Assembly: GCF_026213295.1 (NCBI RefSeq) | Contig: NC_079434.1 | Coordinates: 8,389,857 to 8,453,856, forward strand | Length of the DNA stretch: 64,000 nucleotides | Direction: 5' to 3' | Origin: Gadus chalcogrammus | Taxonomy: Eukaryota; Chordata; Actinopteri; Gadiformes; Gadidae | Shown: positions 27,060 through 45,700 of the stretch, piece by piece | Layout: each line of letters starts with the position of its first letter | How positions within the stretch are numbered: position 1 is the first letter of the stretch | The notes under the pieces: generated by a model | Told to the model about the DNA's origin: nothing | Seen by the model: the letters and a program-made list of their open reading frames with translations, nothing else | The model's database searches: none | Program-made: the position numbers and the translations under genes

Positions 27060-27605
27060 GTCATTTTGTTGTTTAAGGCAGTTTTTGTGTCTTGTTTTGT
27101 AAATTGTGTCGAGTTGTTTTGCCTTGTGCTGTGTTGTTGTGTTTGGTGTTGTGTGTTGATGTGTCCTCTGTTGTGTTTTTGTGTCTTTTATTGTGGTCTT
27201 GTGTCTTGTGTTTTTGTGTCTTGTGGTGTGTAGTTACGTCTGGTGGTGTGTTGTTGTGATTTGTAATGTGTTTTATTATGTCTTGTTGTATTAAGCGTCT
27301 TGTGTCAAGTTGTTGTGTTTTGTGGTGTGTAGTTGTGTCTTGTGGCATGTTGTCTTTTGGTGCGTTGTTGTGGTGTGTTATTGTGTCTTGTGGTGTGTTG
27401 TGTCTTGTTTCGTGTTGTTGTGTCTTATGGTGGGTTTTCTGGTCTTGTTTTGTGTCTTGTGGTGAGTTCTTGTGTGTTGTGTTGTTGTGTTGTACTGTTG
27501 ACCTGTCGTGTTGCGTTATTTCCATTGCCTTGTGCTATTGTGTTGTGCTGGATTGTGTTGTACTTCACTGTTGTGCTTTTTTGTCATTTTGTGTTGTTTC
27601 GCTGA
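27060..27605. repeat. Degenerate G/T-strand minisatellite
   Basis: About 540 bp in which the plus strand is almost only T and G, built of diverged copies of a roughly 20-bp unit like TGTGTCTTGTGGTGTGTTGT. Unlike the neighbouring arrays it is not a dinucleotide repeat. Opposing open frames (27073-27525 minus, 27266-27679 plus) reflect the scarcity of A and C on one strand, not coding. Confidence 0.85.
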
Positions 27606-28640
<1,035 letters not shown>

Positions 28641-29089
28641 AACGGGCAGGTCTAAACGTTAGTCACAGGCTCTTGTGCTCTGGACCGTCGCTGCCCTCAA
28701 CCGCCCACTCCCCGTCGTCACCCGGGAGGCCGCGCGCCACTGGGATGGATGGGATGGCCCTCCACATGATCCCTTGCTTCCTGTCTCCTCCAGGCTTAAT
28801 ATCAATCCATCCGAGGGCTTTCTGAGAGGGCTTTCTGAGAGGGCTTTCTGAGAGGGCCACGTCAGGACGCTTTTGGCGGTGACAAGTCTTGACTCGCTCG
28901 CCTCCGCGATGGGTCTGAGGGCTGCACTCAAATTTGCATTCTTATTTATTTCCTCCTCTTGCTCCTGTCAGTCTGGTGGGAAGGAGGTGATATCAGTCTG
29001 GAAAGTCCCTCCTTGAACTGGTACACTGATATAGTCCCACTATTAGAGCTATTCATACTTGAAGTAGGATAGTGCTAATAAATTTGAAT
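28641..29089. other. Single-copy DNA with a 13-bp triplet repeat
   Basis: GAGGGCTTTCTGA is repeated three and a half times at about 28813-28858. Nothing else recognised. Confidence 0.6.
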
Positions 29090-29285
29090 AAGGATTTTTT
29101 TTTAGCAGACGATTGTATCCACAGTGACATACAGTGAATACATATTTACGCGTTATGGAGCAGACAGGGGCTAAGGGGCTAATCTTAGCTCCAGGAGGAC
29201 TTTAGCTTAGGCTGCCGACGCTGGGGATTGAACACAGTACCTCTTGGCTGGGGGTTGGACCACAACGCTAGCTCACCGCCATCTG
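29090..29285 (-). mobile_element. SINE copy, reverse orientation
   Basis: Read on the minus strand it has a head with a B-box-like sequence (complement of GGGGATTGAACAC at about 29223) and the tail complement of TTAGCAGACGATTGTATCCA at its plus-strand left end. This is a full-length but diverged copy. Confidence 0.6.
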
Positions 29286-29408
29286 CACCGCTATGTGTTA
29301 ACAACACTACTCATAATAACAACGATAACATTTGTAGCTTTTGTAAACGTTTGTATGACTGCTCGCATGCTGCCAAATCTCGGCAGCGAAGATAGAAATC
29401 CATATATA

Positions 29409-29411
<3 letters not shown>
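29286..29411. other. Spacer
   Basis: Nothing recognised. Confidence 0.5.

Positions 29412-29439
<28 letters not shown>
29412..29439. repeat. (TA)n run
   Basis: Short TA dinucleotide run, with a small ATATATATG run just upstream. Confidence 0.95.
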
Positions 29440-29442
<3 letters not shown>

Positions 29443-29689
29443 TGTTAAGAAGGCGCCATGAGGATGTTTTGATGGCTGCCAGCAGATGTGTGATACCGCT
29501 TGTAACCTGTGACACTGCGTGCGAACCAGTCAGCACGGCTCTTCTTTGGTCACGGAAACCTCCAAAAGAGCTCCGAGACTCCCGTTGAACATGTTGCGGT
29601 GTCGCCGGAGCTGACATGTGCAAGGTGCTAGCCCCGTGATGAAAGCATTAACAACACAGAGCAGCTCATGAACTACAAACATCCTCTCC
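29440..29689. other. Spacer
   Basis: Nothing recognised. Confidence 0.5.
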
Positions 29690-31732
<2,043 letters not shown>

Positions 31733-31771
<39 letters not shown>

Positions 31772-31800
31772 TCTCTCTCTGTTTTATCTCTCTCTCTCTC
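31733..31800. repeat. Poly-C (37 bp) followed by (CT)n
   Basis: C runs without interruption from 31733 to 31769, then CT repeats. A run of 37 G on the opposite strand can fold into G-quadruplexes, and the C strand into an i-motif. Confidence 0.95.
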
Positions 31801-32509
<709 letters not shown>

Positions 32510-32900
32510 AACTTTGCGTTGACTGGAGTAATTAGTTCAATGATTGCGCTGGGCGGCGGAGGAGGGGGAGAGGAGGAGAGACCGCCGCCTGATTTATCTG
32601 AAGTATTTGGGAATGAATATGATTCCGGTGTCGCTGCCTGTCCCGCGTGCCGGTCACACTGTTTCCTTACGGAAGCGCGTACCCGCAGCGCTGCCCCGCG
32701 GCGCTCGTGTTCATAACTTTGTCTCCGTCGGGTGTTGTTCGCAGCACACACACGCGCGCACACGTCTATGCTCGAGCGCCTTGTGCACCTGCCATAAAGC
32801 CGGGTGTATGTCGCTGTTATGGCGTCTCTTTATGGCGCGCGACCACTTTACATCTGGCGCAGAGAAATGTATTCATTGCCACGCGCTGCTTTGTCAGAAA
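32510..32900. promoter_or_regulatory. CpG-rich segment
   Basis: CpG is dense (GCGCTGGGCGGCGG, ACCGCCGCC, GCGCGTACCCGCAGCGCTG, CGCGGCGCTCG, GGCGCGCGACC). Competing open frames on both strands do not show a known domain. Candidate CpG island. Confidence 0.3.
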
Positions 32901-32963
32901 CTTTGAATTGAAATTGACTTTCCTCCCTCCTACACAGGCAGATCTACATGGACACACTGCGCT

Positions 32964-33702
<739 letters not shown>

Positions 33703-33874
33703 TTATAGTAATTATTAAACCATGTGGTGGTAGAATGATCTATTAAAAGGCAAGTTTGGAATGGGCTTAAAGGTTGTAATTAAGAGATAGATCAACGCGG
33801 CATACTGTTGACTAGACAAAAACAAAACGGTTTATGAAAAATGTGTCAGCAACCTTTCCAAATGCGCTCTCTCA

Positions 33875-34591
<717 letters not shown>

Positions 34592-34605
34592 AGACACACA
34601 CACAA

Positions 34606-34699
<94 letters not shown>

Positions 34700-34765
34700 G
34701 CACAATCGCACACATACACACAATTAAACACTCATGGACACCCCCCCCCCCCCCCCCCCCCCCCC
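34592..34765. repeat. (CA)n followed by 25-bp poly-C
   Basis: CA run to about 34696, a short AATCGCACAATCGCAC bridge, then 25 C at 34741-34765. Confidence 0.95.
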
Positions 34766-34789
34766 AGTGGTCCACATAATTAATCATGA

Positions 34790-35105
34790 TATTGTGCGTG
34801 TGTGAGTCTGTGTGTATGGTAGTTGTGGTAGTGGTGGTGAGTGTGGGGGGGAGGGGGTGGGGGGCTGACTGCCAATTAACAATAGCCTGGGAGTGTTTGT
34901 GTGTGTGTGTGTGTGTGCATGTGTGTGTGTTTGTGTGTGAGAGAGAGTGAGAGATAGTGTGTATTAGAGTTGCTCAGTCTGTGTGTGTGTGTTGTGTCTG
35001 AGAGAGATACATAGTGTGTTCAGAGTGGAATGCTAGAGTCTGTTTGTGTGTGGGAGATCGTGTATGTGCATGAGTGTGTTTGTGTGTGTGTCTGCGTGTG
35101 TAAGT
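34790..35105. repeat. Degenerate (GT)n region
   Basis: GT-rich with GTGGTAGTGGTGG, GAGAGAGTGAGAGAT and TGTCTGAGAGA patches. Together with the CA run at 34.6 kb it forms a second, weaker inverted CA/GT pair. Confidence 0.85.
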
Positions 35106-36747
<1,642 letters not shown>

Positions 36748-37190
36748 GGAAGGGAGGGAGGGAGGGGGACAGACAGTGAGGGAGGGAGGGAGGGAGGGAG
36801 GGAGACGGACAGACAGTGAGGGAGGGAGGGAGGGAGAGAGGGAGGGAGGGAGGGAAGGAGGGAGGGAAGCAGGTAGACCGACAGACAGGGAAGGAGGGAG
36901 AAACAGATACAAAAACAGGGAGGGAGGGAGGGGAAAAGGGAGGGCGGGAGGGAGGAAGGGAAGGAAGGAGGGTGACGGACAGACAGGGAGGGAGGCAGGG
37001 AGAGAGGGAGGGAAGGAGGGAGGAAGAGAGGGAGGGACGGAGGTAGACCGACAGGGAGGGAGACAGACAGACAGGCAGGGAGACAGACCTTCTGACAGAC
37101 ATAGAGGGGAGGGGGGCGGACAGACAGACAGACAGACGGAAAGGGGAGGGGGGCGGACAGACAGACAGGCAATGAGGGAGACAGACAGGC
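36748..37190. repeat. GGGA / GACAGACA purine-rich array
   Basis: About 440 bp of GGGA tetranucleotide with interspersed GGACAGACAG units, giving a loose higher-order repeat. The plus strand is strongly purine- and G-rich. Confidence 0.95.
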
Positions 37191-37744
37191 GGTCACACTA
37201 CATAAAGATCAGGTGGGTTTGACCCCAGGCTAACCCTCTCATTATCGTTCAACACCCTCAAGCAGGTGAGGCCCACCTGGCAGATTGCCATGACAACCAG
37301 CTGATGCTCTCTCCTCCTGCTCTTCCCTCTCCTCCTCTTGAGTAGAACCAGCTTGGTGCTGACCCAGGCTGGGGGTTGGGGCTGGGACCCTCTGTATTGC
37401 GGTCCCAGCACTCATAGGTTATCTGCCTCACTTGCTCTGTTGGGCCAGCCATCTGCCCTGCACGGCTCACCTGCTCTAGTGGGTCGCAGACAGAAGAGGC
37501 GGCCTCAGCCTCCTGCAGACAGAGAGACATACAGACAGACAGACAGACAGGAAGAAAGGGTCCCTTTGGTCTGCATGTCTGTCTGTCTGTTTGCTTACTG
37601 CTCCCCTCTCGCCAGGCCCGACCATGTGACCCACAAACATGGTCACTGGTAACGAGGTCTGCCACAGACGTTAACAGGATGACTAATTAACTAATCGTTA
37701 ATTAATTAGCATTATAATGAAGTGCTTATTCATTACTTACATAT
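37191..37744. other. Single-copy DNA with (CAGA)n and (TGTC)n patches
   Basis: ACAGACAGACAGACAGACAG (about 37530) and CTGTCTGTCTGT (about 37578) form a small inverted pair. No gene recognised. Confidence 0.5.
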
Positions 37745-37860
37745 AAGGGGGATAGAGGATGAAGCAACGGTTGGAGTGGTTAGAGAGAACAAAGGTGCTG
37801 GGTTTGTTACCAAATCTGTAGTCTCCATGATACAACTACTGCATCCTAGAGCAACAATTA

Positions 37861-39340
37861 CTCCTACCTGCTCCTTGATGACTTGTCACCAGTGATGGGT
37901 CAGTCGCAAACGATTCGGTCAGAAAGAACGAATCCCGAAGGTGAACGATGAGAACTGATTCTTTTTTTTATTTATTTTTTAAAATTATAACAAAAATATG
38001 GTCACGTAAGTAAAATATACAAACGAACAGAGCTTCGTCGCCCCGCGACCTTATATTGATTAAGTCTAAAACGTTCTCAACGATTCAGCCAAGGAGAGTA
38101 CTACAGCAGGCAGCAATCACGTTGCCATGGCCAATGGGTAAACAAATGATAAGGCACCACCATACAAGTTAACTAGCTATCGCTGTAGGCTTCAATATCA
38201 TGCAAGCACTTTTGTTCTACATCACAATTGCATGCTTTAATAAAGTATTGTTTTTACCTACCATTACGAGTCTTGTTTGGTATAGTAGGGAATTCGCACA
38301 ATGGTGCTTCACTGCTTTTAGCGCAACTTGGAAGACGCCATTTAATTCTTACTGCACCCTATTATTTATTCCAAAAAGGCACGTATGTGCTTTATATAAT
38401 AATATGTACCCTTAACCTGGGTAATTTCGGCAGAACATTAGAAAGTAGTAGGCTATATGCATGTTGATGAACACATATTTCATAATTTCCGATTCCCTGC
38501 CAAATGACGAAACAGACTATCTGACTTAACGAACAAATCAAACTAACAAATCAAACTAACGAATCGTGATAGTGAACAGAACTGAAAGAACTGATTCCCG
38601 GAAAAAAATTGTTTTGCCCATCCCTACTTGTCACTGTATTCACTGTCTAACTCCTACCTGCTCCTTGATGACCCATCTCTCTACTGTCTAACCACTGCCT
38701 GCTCCTTCATAACCTGTCTCTGCACTGTCTAACCCCTGAATGCTAAATAATATCCTGTTTCTGAACTGTCTAACCACTACTTGCTCCTAAATTACCTGTC
38801 CCTGTATTCAATGTCTATCCCCTATCTACTCCTTAATGACCTGTCTCTGTACTTTGTAACCCCTGTCTGCTAAATAATATCCTGTCTTTGTACTGTGGTA
38901 CCCCTACCTGCTACTTAATGGCCTGTCTCTGTACTGTCTAACCCCTACCTGCTCCTTAATGACCTGTCTCTGTACTGTCTAACTCCTACCTGCTACTTAA
39001 TGGCCTGTCTCTGTACTGTCTAACTCCTAACTGCTCTTAATGACCTGTCTGTACTGTCTAACTCCTACCAGCTCCTTAATGACCTGTCTATGTATTGTCT
39101 AACCCTACCTGCTCCTTAACGACCTGTCTATGTACTGTCTAACTCCTAACTGCTCCTTAATGACCCGTCTATGTATTGACTAACTCCTACCTTCTCCTTA
39201 ATGACCTGTCTATGTACTGTCTAACTCCTACCTGCTCCATAATGACCTGTCCATGTATTGTCTAACCCCTACCTTCTCCTTAATAACCTGTCTCTGTACT
39301 GTCGGACCCTTACCTCCTTAATGACCTGTCTTTGTAACAC
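37861..39340 (+). repeat. 41-bp minisatellite, about 18 units
   Basis: The unit is CCCCTACCTGCTCCTTAATG followed by ACCTGTCTCTGTACTGTCTAA. Most units are 41 bp; a few are 38-45 bp. Two units (near 38.73 and 38.88 kb) share GCTAAATAATATCCTG, so short multi-unit blocks were copied. There is no spacer diversity, so this is not a CRISPR array. Confidence 0.9.
37882..38634. mobile_element. hAT-superfamily MITE inside the minisatellite
   Basis: The body 37890-38626 is flanked by CTTGTCAC at 37882-37889 and 38627-38634, an exact 8-bp target duplication. It starts CAGTGATGGGTCAG and ends ...TTGCCCATCCCTA; the complement of the end begins TAGGGATGGGCAA, matching 8 of the first 10 bases. GAACTGATTC motifs recur near both ends. 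No transposase. Confidence 0.85.
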
Positions 39341-39370
39341 GCCATAAATGAAAGTGTCAGCTAAATATAT

Positions 39371-41581
39371 GCTAAATAATGCATATCAGTATCATGCAAC
39401 AACTTTTTATCGTTATGTAACTGCTGAAAGTATGTCATCGCTTCATTACATTATTCCCTGATGTAATTGAATCTGTAACCACGGTTACGCTCCATTAGAG
39501 CCCCAACTCATTTAAAATCATTCCGAATACGTTCCTGAATAAATCATTATTTTATAATCCATCATTAACTAATGCTTAGTTAACATTCAGGACAGACATT
39601 TTGGAGCGGTGCCATTGTGTAAAAGTAATTTTGTTTGTTTAGCTCAAGTCGAACAATGATAACTTACATTAAGATTATTTAAGACTCAAGTCAAGCAAAT
39701 ATTATTTTGTAACCGTCAAATGACTTTAGGTATTTAATCACAACATTTCCAGTCTGTTAAGCCCGTAGGCTTTGGAAACCCCATCACATTGCATTTATTG
39801 TGCTTTTATTAATGATTAACCAAATAACCCAATGTTGCCTTATGAATAGTTTATTACCAGAAATTAATTCCCCTCGGTCTAACAGGTTTTTTACGTTTTT
39901 CTCGTTTTCATCCATCAAGATCATTTATCAACCTAAACAAAAGCTTTACAAAATATACAGACAAAACAATTCCCTAAACATCCATTCATCATTTATAACA
40001 AATTACATTAATTTCACAAAGCTTTCTGAAAAGAGGCCGGGAAAATACCAGGCCGAGTATAAATTTGAGTCATTCATGATCCTCGATTAATCTGGACGGG
40101 GATTAAAATGTCACAGAGACCTTTCCACAGACTGGTGAGGATAACCGAAGACCAACGTCATCCCCGAGACGCCCTAACCTTTTTTCCTATCAAAAGTATT
40201 TCATAAGCGACTAATGGGAATTGGTGGGTGCAAAAATGTTGATCGATGTTTGATTTGGCTTCTCCGCTGCATGTGTAACGTCAGAGAGTGACCTTACAAG
40301 TTGTTTTCAGGGGGTTTGTGTTATCGTCATCACCAAATAATTAATTAATATGAATATCTCATCGAGCCAACAACCCTTACTTTACTGATGTCCTCTCCTT
40401 TCACTCACTCAAACTCCCCCCATTCCCCACATGCACAACCGCCTGCGAGTTCACACCGCTTAAGGGCCCCTATTTGACCACCATTACGAGAATGGCATGT
40501 CACTACTTAAGCCTAGTTTCGATCCAAGACTGGCATGAAACTGCTTCAAATTGGCGTCTGCTTGCGAAATAATCAGGCGATAACGTTCTGAAACTGGGCC
40601 GTTTACAGTACTGCAACAAGCTGCGGTGTGGCGCGGCAATTGAGCGGTAGAAAGCCGGTGCTTTTGCTAACGCTATGCTAGGAGTTGCAGGCTAGAGACC
40701 GGTTGGTTATGCTAACGTAATGCCAGTAGTGGGAAGCTGTTGATACCTCGGCTCATCAAAAGAACATAACAAAATCTTCCGGGAGTCTATTTCACCCGGA
40801 GAGAGATTGATGAATGACAACTGCGAAAAGTTGCGCTTATGGTAACTGGAGCCAACAACATCAATGCTGTGTTTATCCGCTTGTTTAATTTCTTATTCCC
40901 CGTTTTAATATAAGAACAGTCACTTATTTTTGGTATGCCGCAAACAGGTCACTGTGTTGTCAATGTGGTACAATATCCACCCTGTTTAAATATCAGGGTA
41001 GAGATATATCAATACCCTCCATAGTTTCCAAAACCAGATGCTGCCAATCGGGATACGAGCCATTACAAAGTATTTCCATTTGTGACATCACACGAGGGCG
41101 TGTCCAACGGCGGGGCAGTGATGAGTGGTGAGCTGTAGAAAACTGCTCTGGCTGGAGGTGATCCGTCTATCATAGTATGCACTGCCACTTGGGATGTCAT
41201 AAAGAGACAGTGCGGGGATCGGCATGGCTCAACTCTAATCAACCTGACAGCTCAAAGTAAAAATAGAGGCCATTTAATAATTTGTGGATTCACTAAAGAT
41301 AAACCTGTTGTGATCCATTCACCCTGCGATAATCTAATTTAAAGTCATGGTTCAACTGTATGTTATTTCAATATTCCTCATTAAATCTTTGCTTATAAGC
41401 CCTGTTAGCATGAGCTGCAGGGCAAATAGAGCCCGGGTCCTTATGCTACGCTAAGCTTCTCATGACACTATGACACACAGGCACAGTCCTTTCTTGAAAC
41501 CTAAATGTGTGGGGTTCAGCTCTCTGACACAACTATCAGTATTACTAGAGACCATTTGTGTGTGGTTGCCAACTCATGTTC
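39371..41581. other. Long single-copy stretch
   Basis: The longest nearly repeat-free region in the left two thirds of the window. GTAACCACGGTTAC at 39475-39488 is an X-box-like palindrome. No gene recognised; it may contain conserved non-coding elements, which sequence alone cannot show. Confidence 0.45.
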
Positions 41582-41945
41582 TGCGTGTGTTTGTTTGGGT
41601 CTAAGCCCAATGCCCTATTTGTGTGTGTGCATTCCCAGTTATGTTGGTGTATGTGTGTGTTTATGCACGTATTTGCATGTGCGTTTGTCTGTGTATGTCT
41701 TTCTACCTGTGTGTGTGTATGTATGTCTGCCTGTGTGTGTTTGTGTGTGTATATGTCTCTGTGCATGTGTGTGTGCATGTGTTTGCGTGTGTGTGTGTGT
41801 GTTTCTGTCTGCCTGTGTGTGTGTGGAGTTTGTGTGTGTGTTTGTGTTTCTGTCTGGCTGCGTGTGGGTGTTTTCTATACCAATAACTTTTAATGCGCAA
41901 GACTCATGCCCTGCAGTTGTCATTATTTTCATCTACATAATTAAA
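41582..41945. repeat. Degenerate (GT)n with unique core, paralogue of 20.5-20.8 kb in reverse
   Basis: GT-rich sequence with TGTCTGCC and TGCATGTG variants, ending in a unique core (41868-41945) that matches, in inverse orientation, the core at 20633-20705. Confidence 0.7.
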
Positions 41946-43585
41946 AATAAAGGACAATCATAGATCGGTTGGTGCTCTCTACAATTCATCGAATTATTTG
42001 AGCAACACTGCCTTGTAATATACACTCTGAAACTCTAATTTGTGATGCCATGTCATGTCCTGCCAGGTCTGTTGATGACATTCTGATGAAATCAGTGGAA
42101 GTTTCAGCCATCAGTCACCGCTGCACTTGTTGGTGAAGCTTGAGAGGAAAGGTCCCTGGGGCATTTGCGAACATACGTTTCTTGCCAGATGAATGAAATA
42201 ATTGACTCTATGAACCCCCTGTTCCGAAGACTGTGGCCAGAAAACTGGACTTAATTGAGAAGTCTCAACCTTATCTTTTCCAATAGAAATGATATGCTGA
42301 TGTAGTTGTAATGAATGGAGAGAAACTAAGGGTCAGCCACAACCCTCACTTCCATGTCATTGTTATGCTAGCGATAAACAAGACAGGATTTGGCATGGAC
42401 ACAGTAAACATTTCCCTGCCAATGTGCACGTTTTAAAAACTGTTTAGCGATGGCATTTTGTCATTCCCCATCTCTTTTTATTGACAAATGAAGTACGTTG
42501 GTGAGTGAGTTAATGGTGTGATACAAATTGAACTGCAAGCATAAAAAAAAAATATATATATATATGCATCTCATTTTTTTTCTGTGGTTTAGGACAGATA
42601 AAGAGGATGCTATTATGCATGCATCCGAGCGAAGATTCATGAGGTGATTACTTAGCCGCACAATACACCCCTGACTGAAATCATTGAAATAAGCGAAAGC
42701 GCCATCAATTCCTAAGGTTAAATTAGGCGTGAGTTATACGGCAGCTCTAAGGTTCACCAATTGAACAGAGTCTTCCGGAAAAAACTTGGATACTCTATCC
42801 GACAATTTCGACAACATGTTCGCTGGAGGGGTAGGGGATGGGTCACTTGGCTGTCGCAGCTGCCTTAAAAGGTGCCGCTGTCTCAAATGGTCCGGCATAA
42901 TTGAGACTGGGAGGGGGGGGACCTTACTTTTTGATCCGATGGTTTAATTGCCCAGAATATGAAGCAGGAGATTCCCACCCACACTTATCAAATTAACAGC
43001 TCAGAAAAAGGAGGACAGTAATGTACTTAGCGCTCATTTAAGTGGAATCGGGTCACAGCGAAAGGTAAGCTGTTTATCTGCCACCGTGCATTAGCAGAGG
43101 AGGAGGAGAGGAGGAGGAGGAGGAGAAGGAGGAGGAGGAGGAAAAATGCTAGGAACGGAAAACAAAACTAAAGTGCTTTTTCTTTATGATTTCCCTCATT
43201 ATGCCTAATCATGACGTCCCGTGGATATAGCTGGTTCATGTGAGTGCATGAACGACGTCAATTGCATAGGTATTCATCAGTCTTTTATCATCAGCCATTC
43301 TAGGTCCACTTTCACTGGCACAATGAGGCGTGATTTAATACAGGGAGTACACAGAGCCGGAGACTCTGTGGTTTGATTGACCCATATTATACCATATATG
43401 TGACACATGGATACCACATGGGTTTTAGACAGGGGGGATGAGAAACACAGCAGAAAACACTGCATCTTGCTAAATATATAAGCTCAGGTCTATTGTTGAG
43501 CAGTATTTCACTCACTCTGTTGCTATGCAATATTTTGTCACTCACTTGTCACTGATTCCAGACACGGATCACACAGATCACTATG
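41946..43585. other. Single-copy DNA
   Basis: ATATATATATATG at about 42552, a GAG trinucleotide patch at 43097-43142, and CATTTAAGTGG (NKX2-like) near 43035. No gene recognised. Confidence 0.45.
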
Positions 43586-43705
43586 AGAAGGTATGGGCTT
43601 AGAGCATCTTGTTCAAGGACGCCTACAGGTGAGGCTATGGACATTGGGGATCGAACCCGGAACCTTTCTACTGGGGGTCAAACACCGTAACCTGAACTGG
43701 TTATT
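43586..43705 (-). mobile_element. SINE fragment, reverse orientation
   Basis: GGGGATCGAACCCGGAACC (about 43648) is the complement of a B box. CTTGTTCAAGGACGCCTACAGG is the body phrase shared with 9.4 and 46.2 kb. Confidence 0.55.
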
Positions 43706-44295
43706 AACAAAAAACATATCTGTCCATTTAAACTGAAACCAGCAGTTTTTTCCGCATGCATGGTGAGCACAGCACTTAATACCATGTGGCAGCAAAACTT
43801 ATTTTTAGGTTGGCAGCCTGTGTGCACGGCCTGATACGGTGATGTGTGGTGACGCAGACAGTACTAGTAGATGCATTTTTCATGATCTCCGCAGACAACT
43901 ACAGTGACGTCATGAAGCATGTGCGTCCATGCGTGTATTGAGAGGGGCCGATCGCCAACGGTCCAGTGAATAGCCTCTATTGCTAATAACAGGCATCTAC
44001 TTCAGTGTTGGGATCGTTAAAAGATGATCGCTAATTATTTTATGTTTGGCTTTTAAACAGTACAGCAATACAGTCAAATGTTCTGTTTTTAATGCAACTA
44101 GCTTTTGACATTTGTTACGACAGTTCATTATTTATTACAGTTTATTATTCAGTTACATTTCAGTTAGAGTACATCTCCAGTGGTCCGCAGAATCGTGTTC
44201 AGGAGAATTGCCTCGCTTTAATGAGGAGCTCGACTAGATGTGAATCTATAGGCTCCAATACACACGGGCACACAGCCCCACATAAAGACCAACAC
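43706..44295. other. Single-copy DNA with a CRE palindrome
   Basis: TGACGTCA at 43905-43912 is a perfect CRE site. No gene recognised. Confidence 0.45.
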
Positions 44296-44884
44296 ATACA
44301 CACAAACACACACACACACACAAACACACACACATTAGTAACTAGTGCCTAGCCAGGTGTGTTTCCATGCTCCTGCGGCCACTAAGACCTCCACCTGTAC
44401 GATGTTGTTATTCCTGAGCGTGCAGGTAAGCTGCCCATACACACACACACACTCACGGACACAAACCTTCTAGCATGTGTCCACGCGCACACGTCTGGCA
44501 CCGGCCTGGCTGGGCGCAGATAAGCTCACGAATGGCCCGGGGGATGGGGGGAGCAACGGGGGAGGAGGGGGGGTCGGTGGCGCGGGGGGCAGACTATCAT
44601 AACACTCGGTGGGCCAACTAGTCCAGGAGCTGATCCAGCGGAGCCTGAGAGAGGAGCACTCAATCCCTACTAGAGGCTACTAACACACACACACGCATAC
44701 ATATATCATATATATATATACACACACAAACAAACATATATATTATATACGCACACATAATATACAAAGACACACACACACACACACACAGCAGAAACAC
44801 ATATACACGCATAATACATGTACATATATCAGCATACAAACACACTAACAAACATTTACCCACACACCAACCACACACGTGTAT

Positions 44885-44916
<32 letters not shown>

Positions 44917-45000
44917 TTTACTCATTATACACAAACACACACATGCACACAAATACAGATGCAGGAACATACATATTGACACAGACATTCACATTCACAC
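44296..45000. repeat. Degenerate CA / TA-rich compound repeats
   Basis: CA runs at about 44307-44335, 44772-44790 and 44888-44917 within CA- and ATAT-rich sequence (44680-45000). A G-rich unique island lies at 44535-44590. Confidence 0.8.
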
Positions 45001-45539
45001 CCCACCATACACGCACTGTGAGACCAACTACAAGGAAGTGGATCGGTTTTTGAAAAAAATTAATCAGAATCTGTCGTTTGGCTGTCCATTTATCAACCAA
45101 ATATCTATTGTTATTATTCCTGAAATTAAAAAGAAACACACATTTTCTTTTTTTACTATGTTTACTATAATGTGTTTTAAGCTTTGATAAACCAGCCAAA
45201 AACAAGCCAAAGTAGGCTACTCGAATAGGGAATTGTTCAATGTTGATTCGATAGCCTGATTTTTATCAGAGGTTATGACTGCTTATGGTTCAGAAACCAT
45301 AGATTGACCACACCGAGCCAGGTCCGTCATAACAGACGGCTGACTAATTACCAACTGTCTCCAAATTAGTATTCATGAGCACGCTACATAACCTTCTGCC
45401 ATTTATAAACGGACAAATATATATTTTTTAACAAAATAAAATTTCAGGGACATTTCTGGGGAGAGCTCAAGCTGGGGACAGGCAACCAGAAACTGGTATT
45501 GTCCCCAAAAAACAGTGATGTCTGGTCAACCTAGAATAC
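45001..45539. other. AT-rich single-copy DNA
   Basis: Nothing recognised. Confidence 0.5.
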
Positions 45540-45700
45540 ATATCAGTTGGTGACTGATATTGCATGCAAACTATTTATAGACAAATAGGTTTGTTATCGA
45601 TATGTATGCTAAATAATAGTAGACATATCAGTTGATAACTGATATTGTGTTCTAACTGTAAGCATTTAGAACGGTTGGTAACTGATATTGTATGCTAACA
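45540..45700. repeat. Repeats carrying ATATCAGT hairpins
   Basis: The hairpin ATATCAGT-loop-ACTGATAT (45540-45560) recurs as ATATCAGTT-GAT-AACTGATAT (arms 45625-45633 and 45637-45645), and a half copy GGTAACTGATATTG lies at about 45678-45691. The right arms are 85 and then 43 bp apart. GTATGCTAA also recurs 86 bp apart. This is a short, diverged tandem repeat. Confidence 0.75.

Larger units (their letters stand above)
37745..39370 (+). mobile_element. tRNA-type SINE with internally expanded 41-bp satellite
   Basis: The head has an A-box-like TGGTTAGAGAGA (about 37778) and a B-box-like GGGTTTGTTACC (about 37800). The tail at about 39341-39364 (CGCCATAAATGAAAGTGTCA then GCTAAAT) is a mutated form of the fish SINE tail. 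Between them the short body phrase CCTACCTGCTCCTTAATGACC has become an array of about 18 units, and an hAT element sits in the first unit. So a SINE of normally under 200 bp is about 890 bp here without the hAT. Confidence 0.7.

Noticed and set aside
37210..37245. GGGTTTGACCCC as another SINE head
   Set aside because: B-box-like word only; no A box, body or tail near it.
38635..39340. Regular 41-bp repeat resembling a CRISPR array
   Set aside because: No unique spacers between repeats, units differ by scattered substitutions, and the genome is eukaryotic. It is a minisatellite derived from a SINE.
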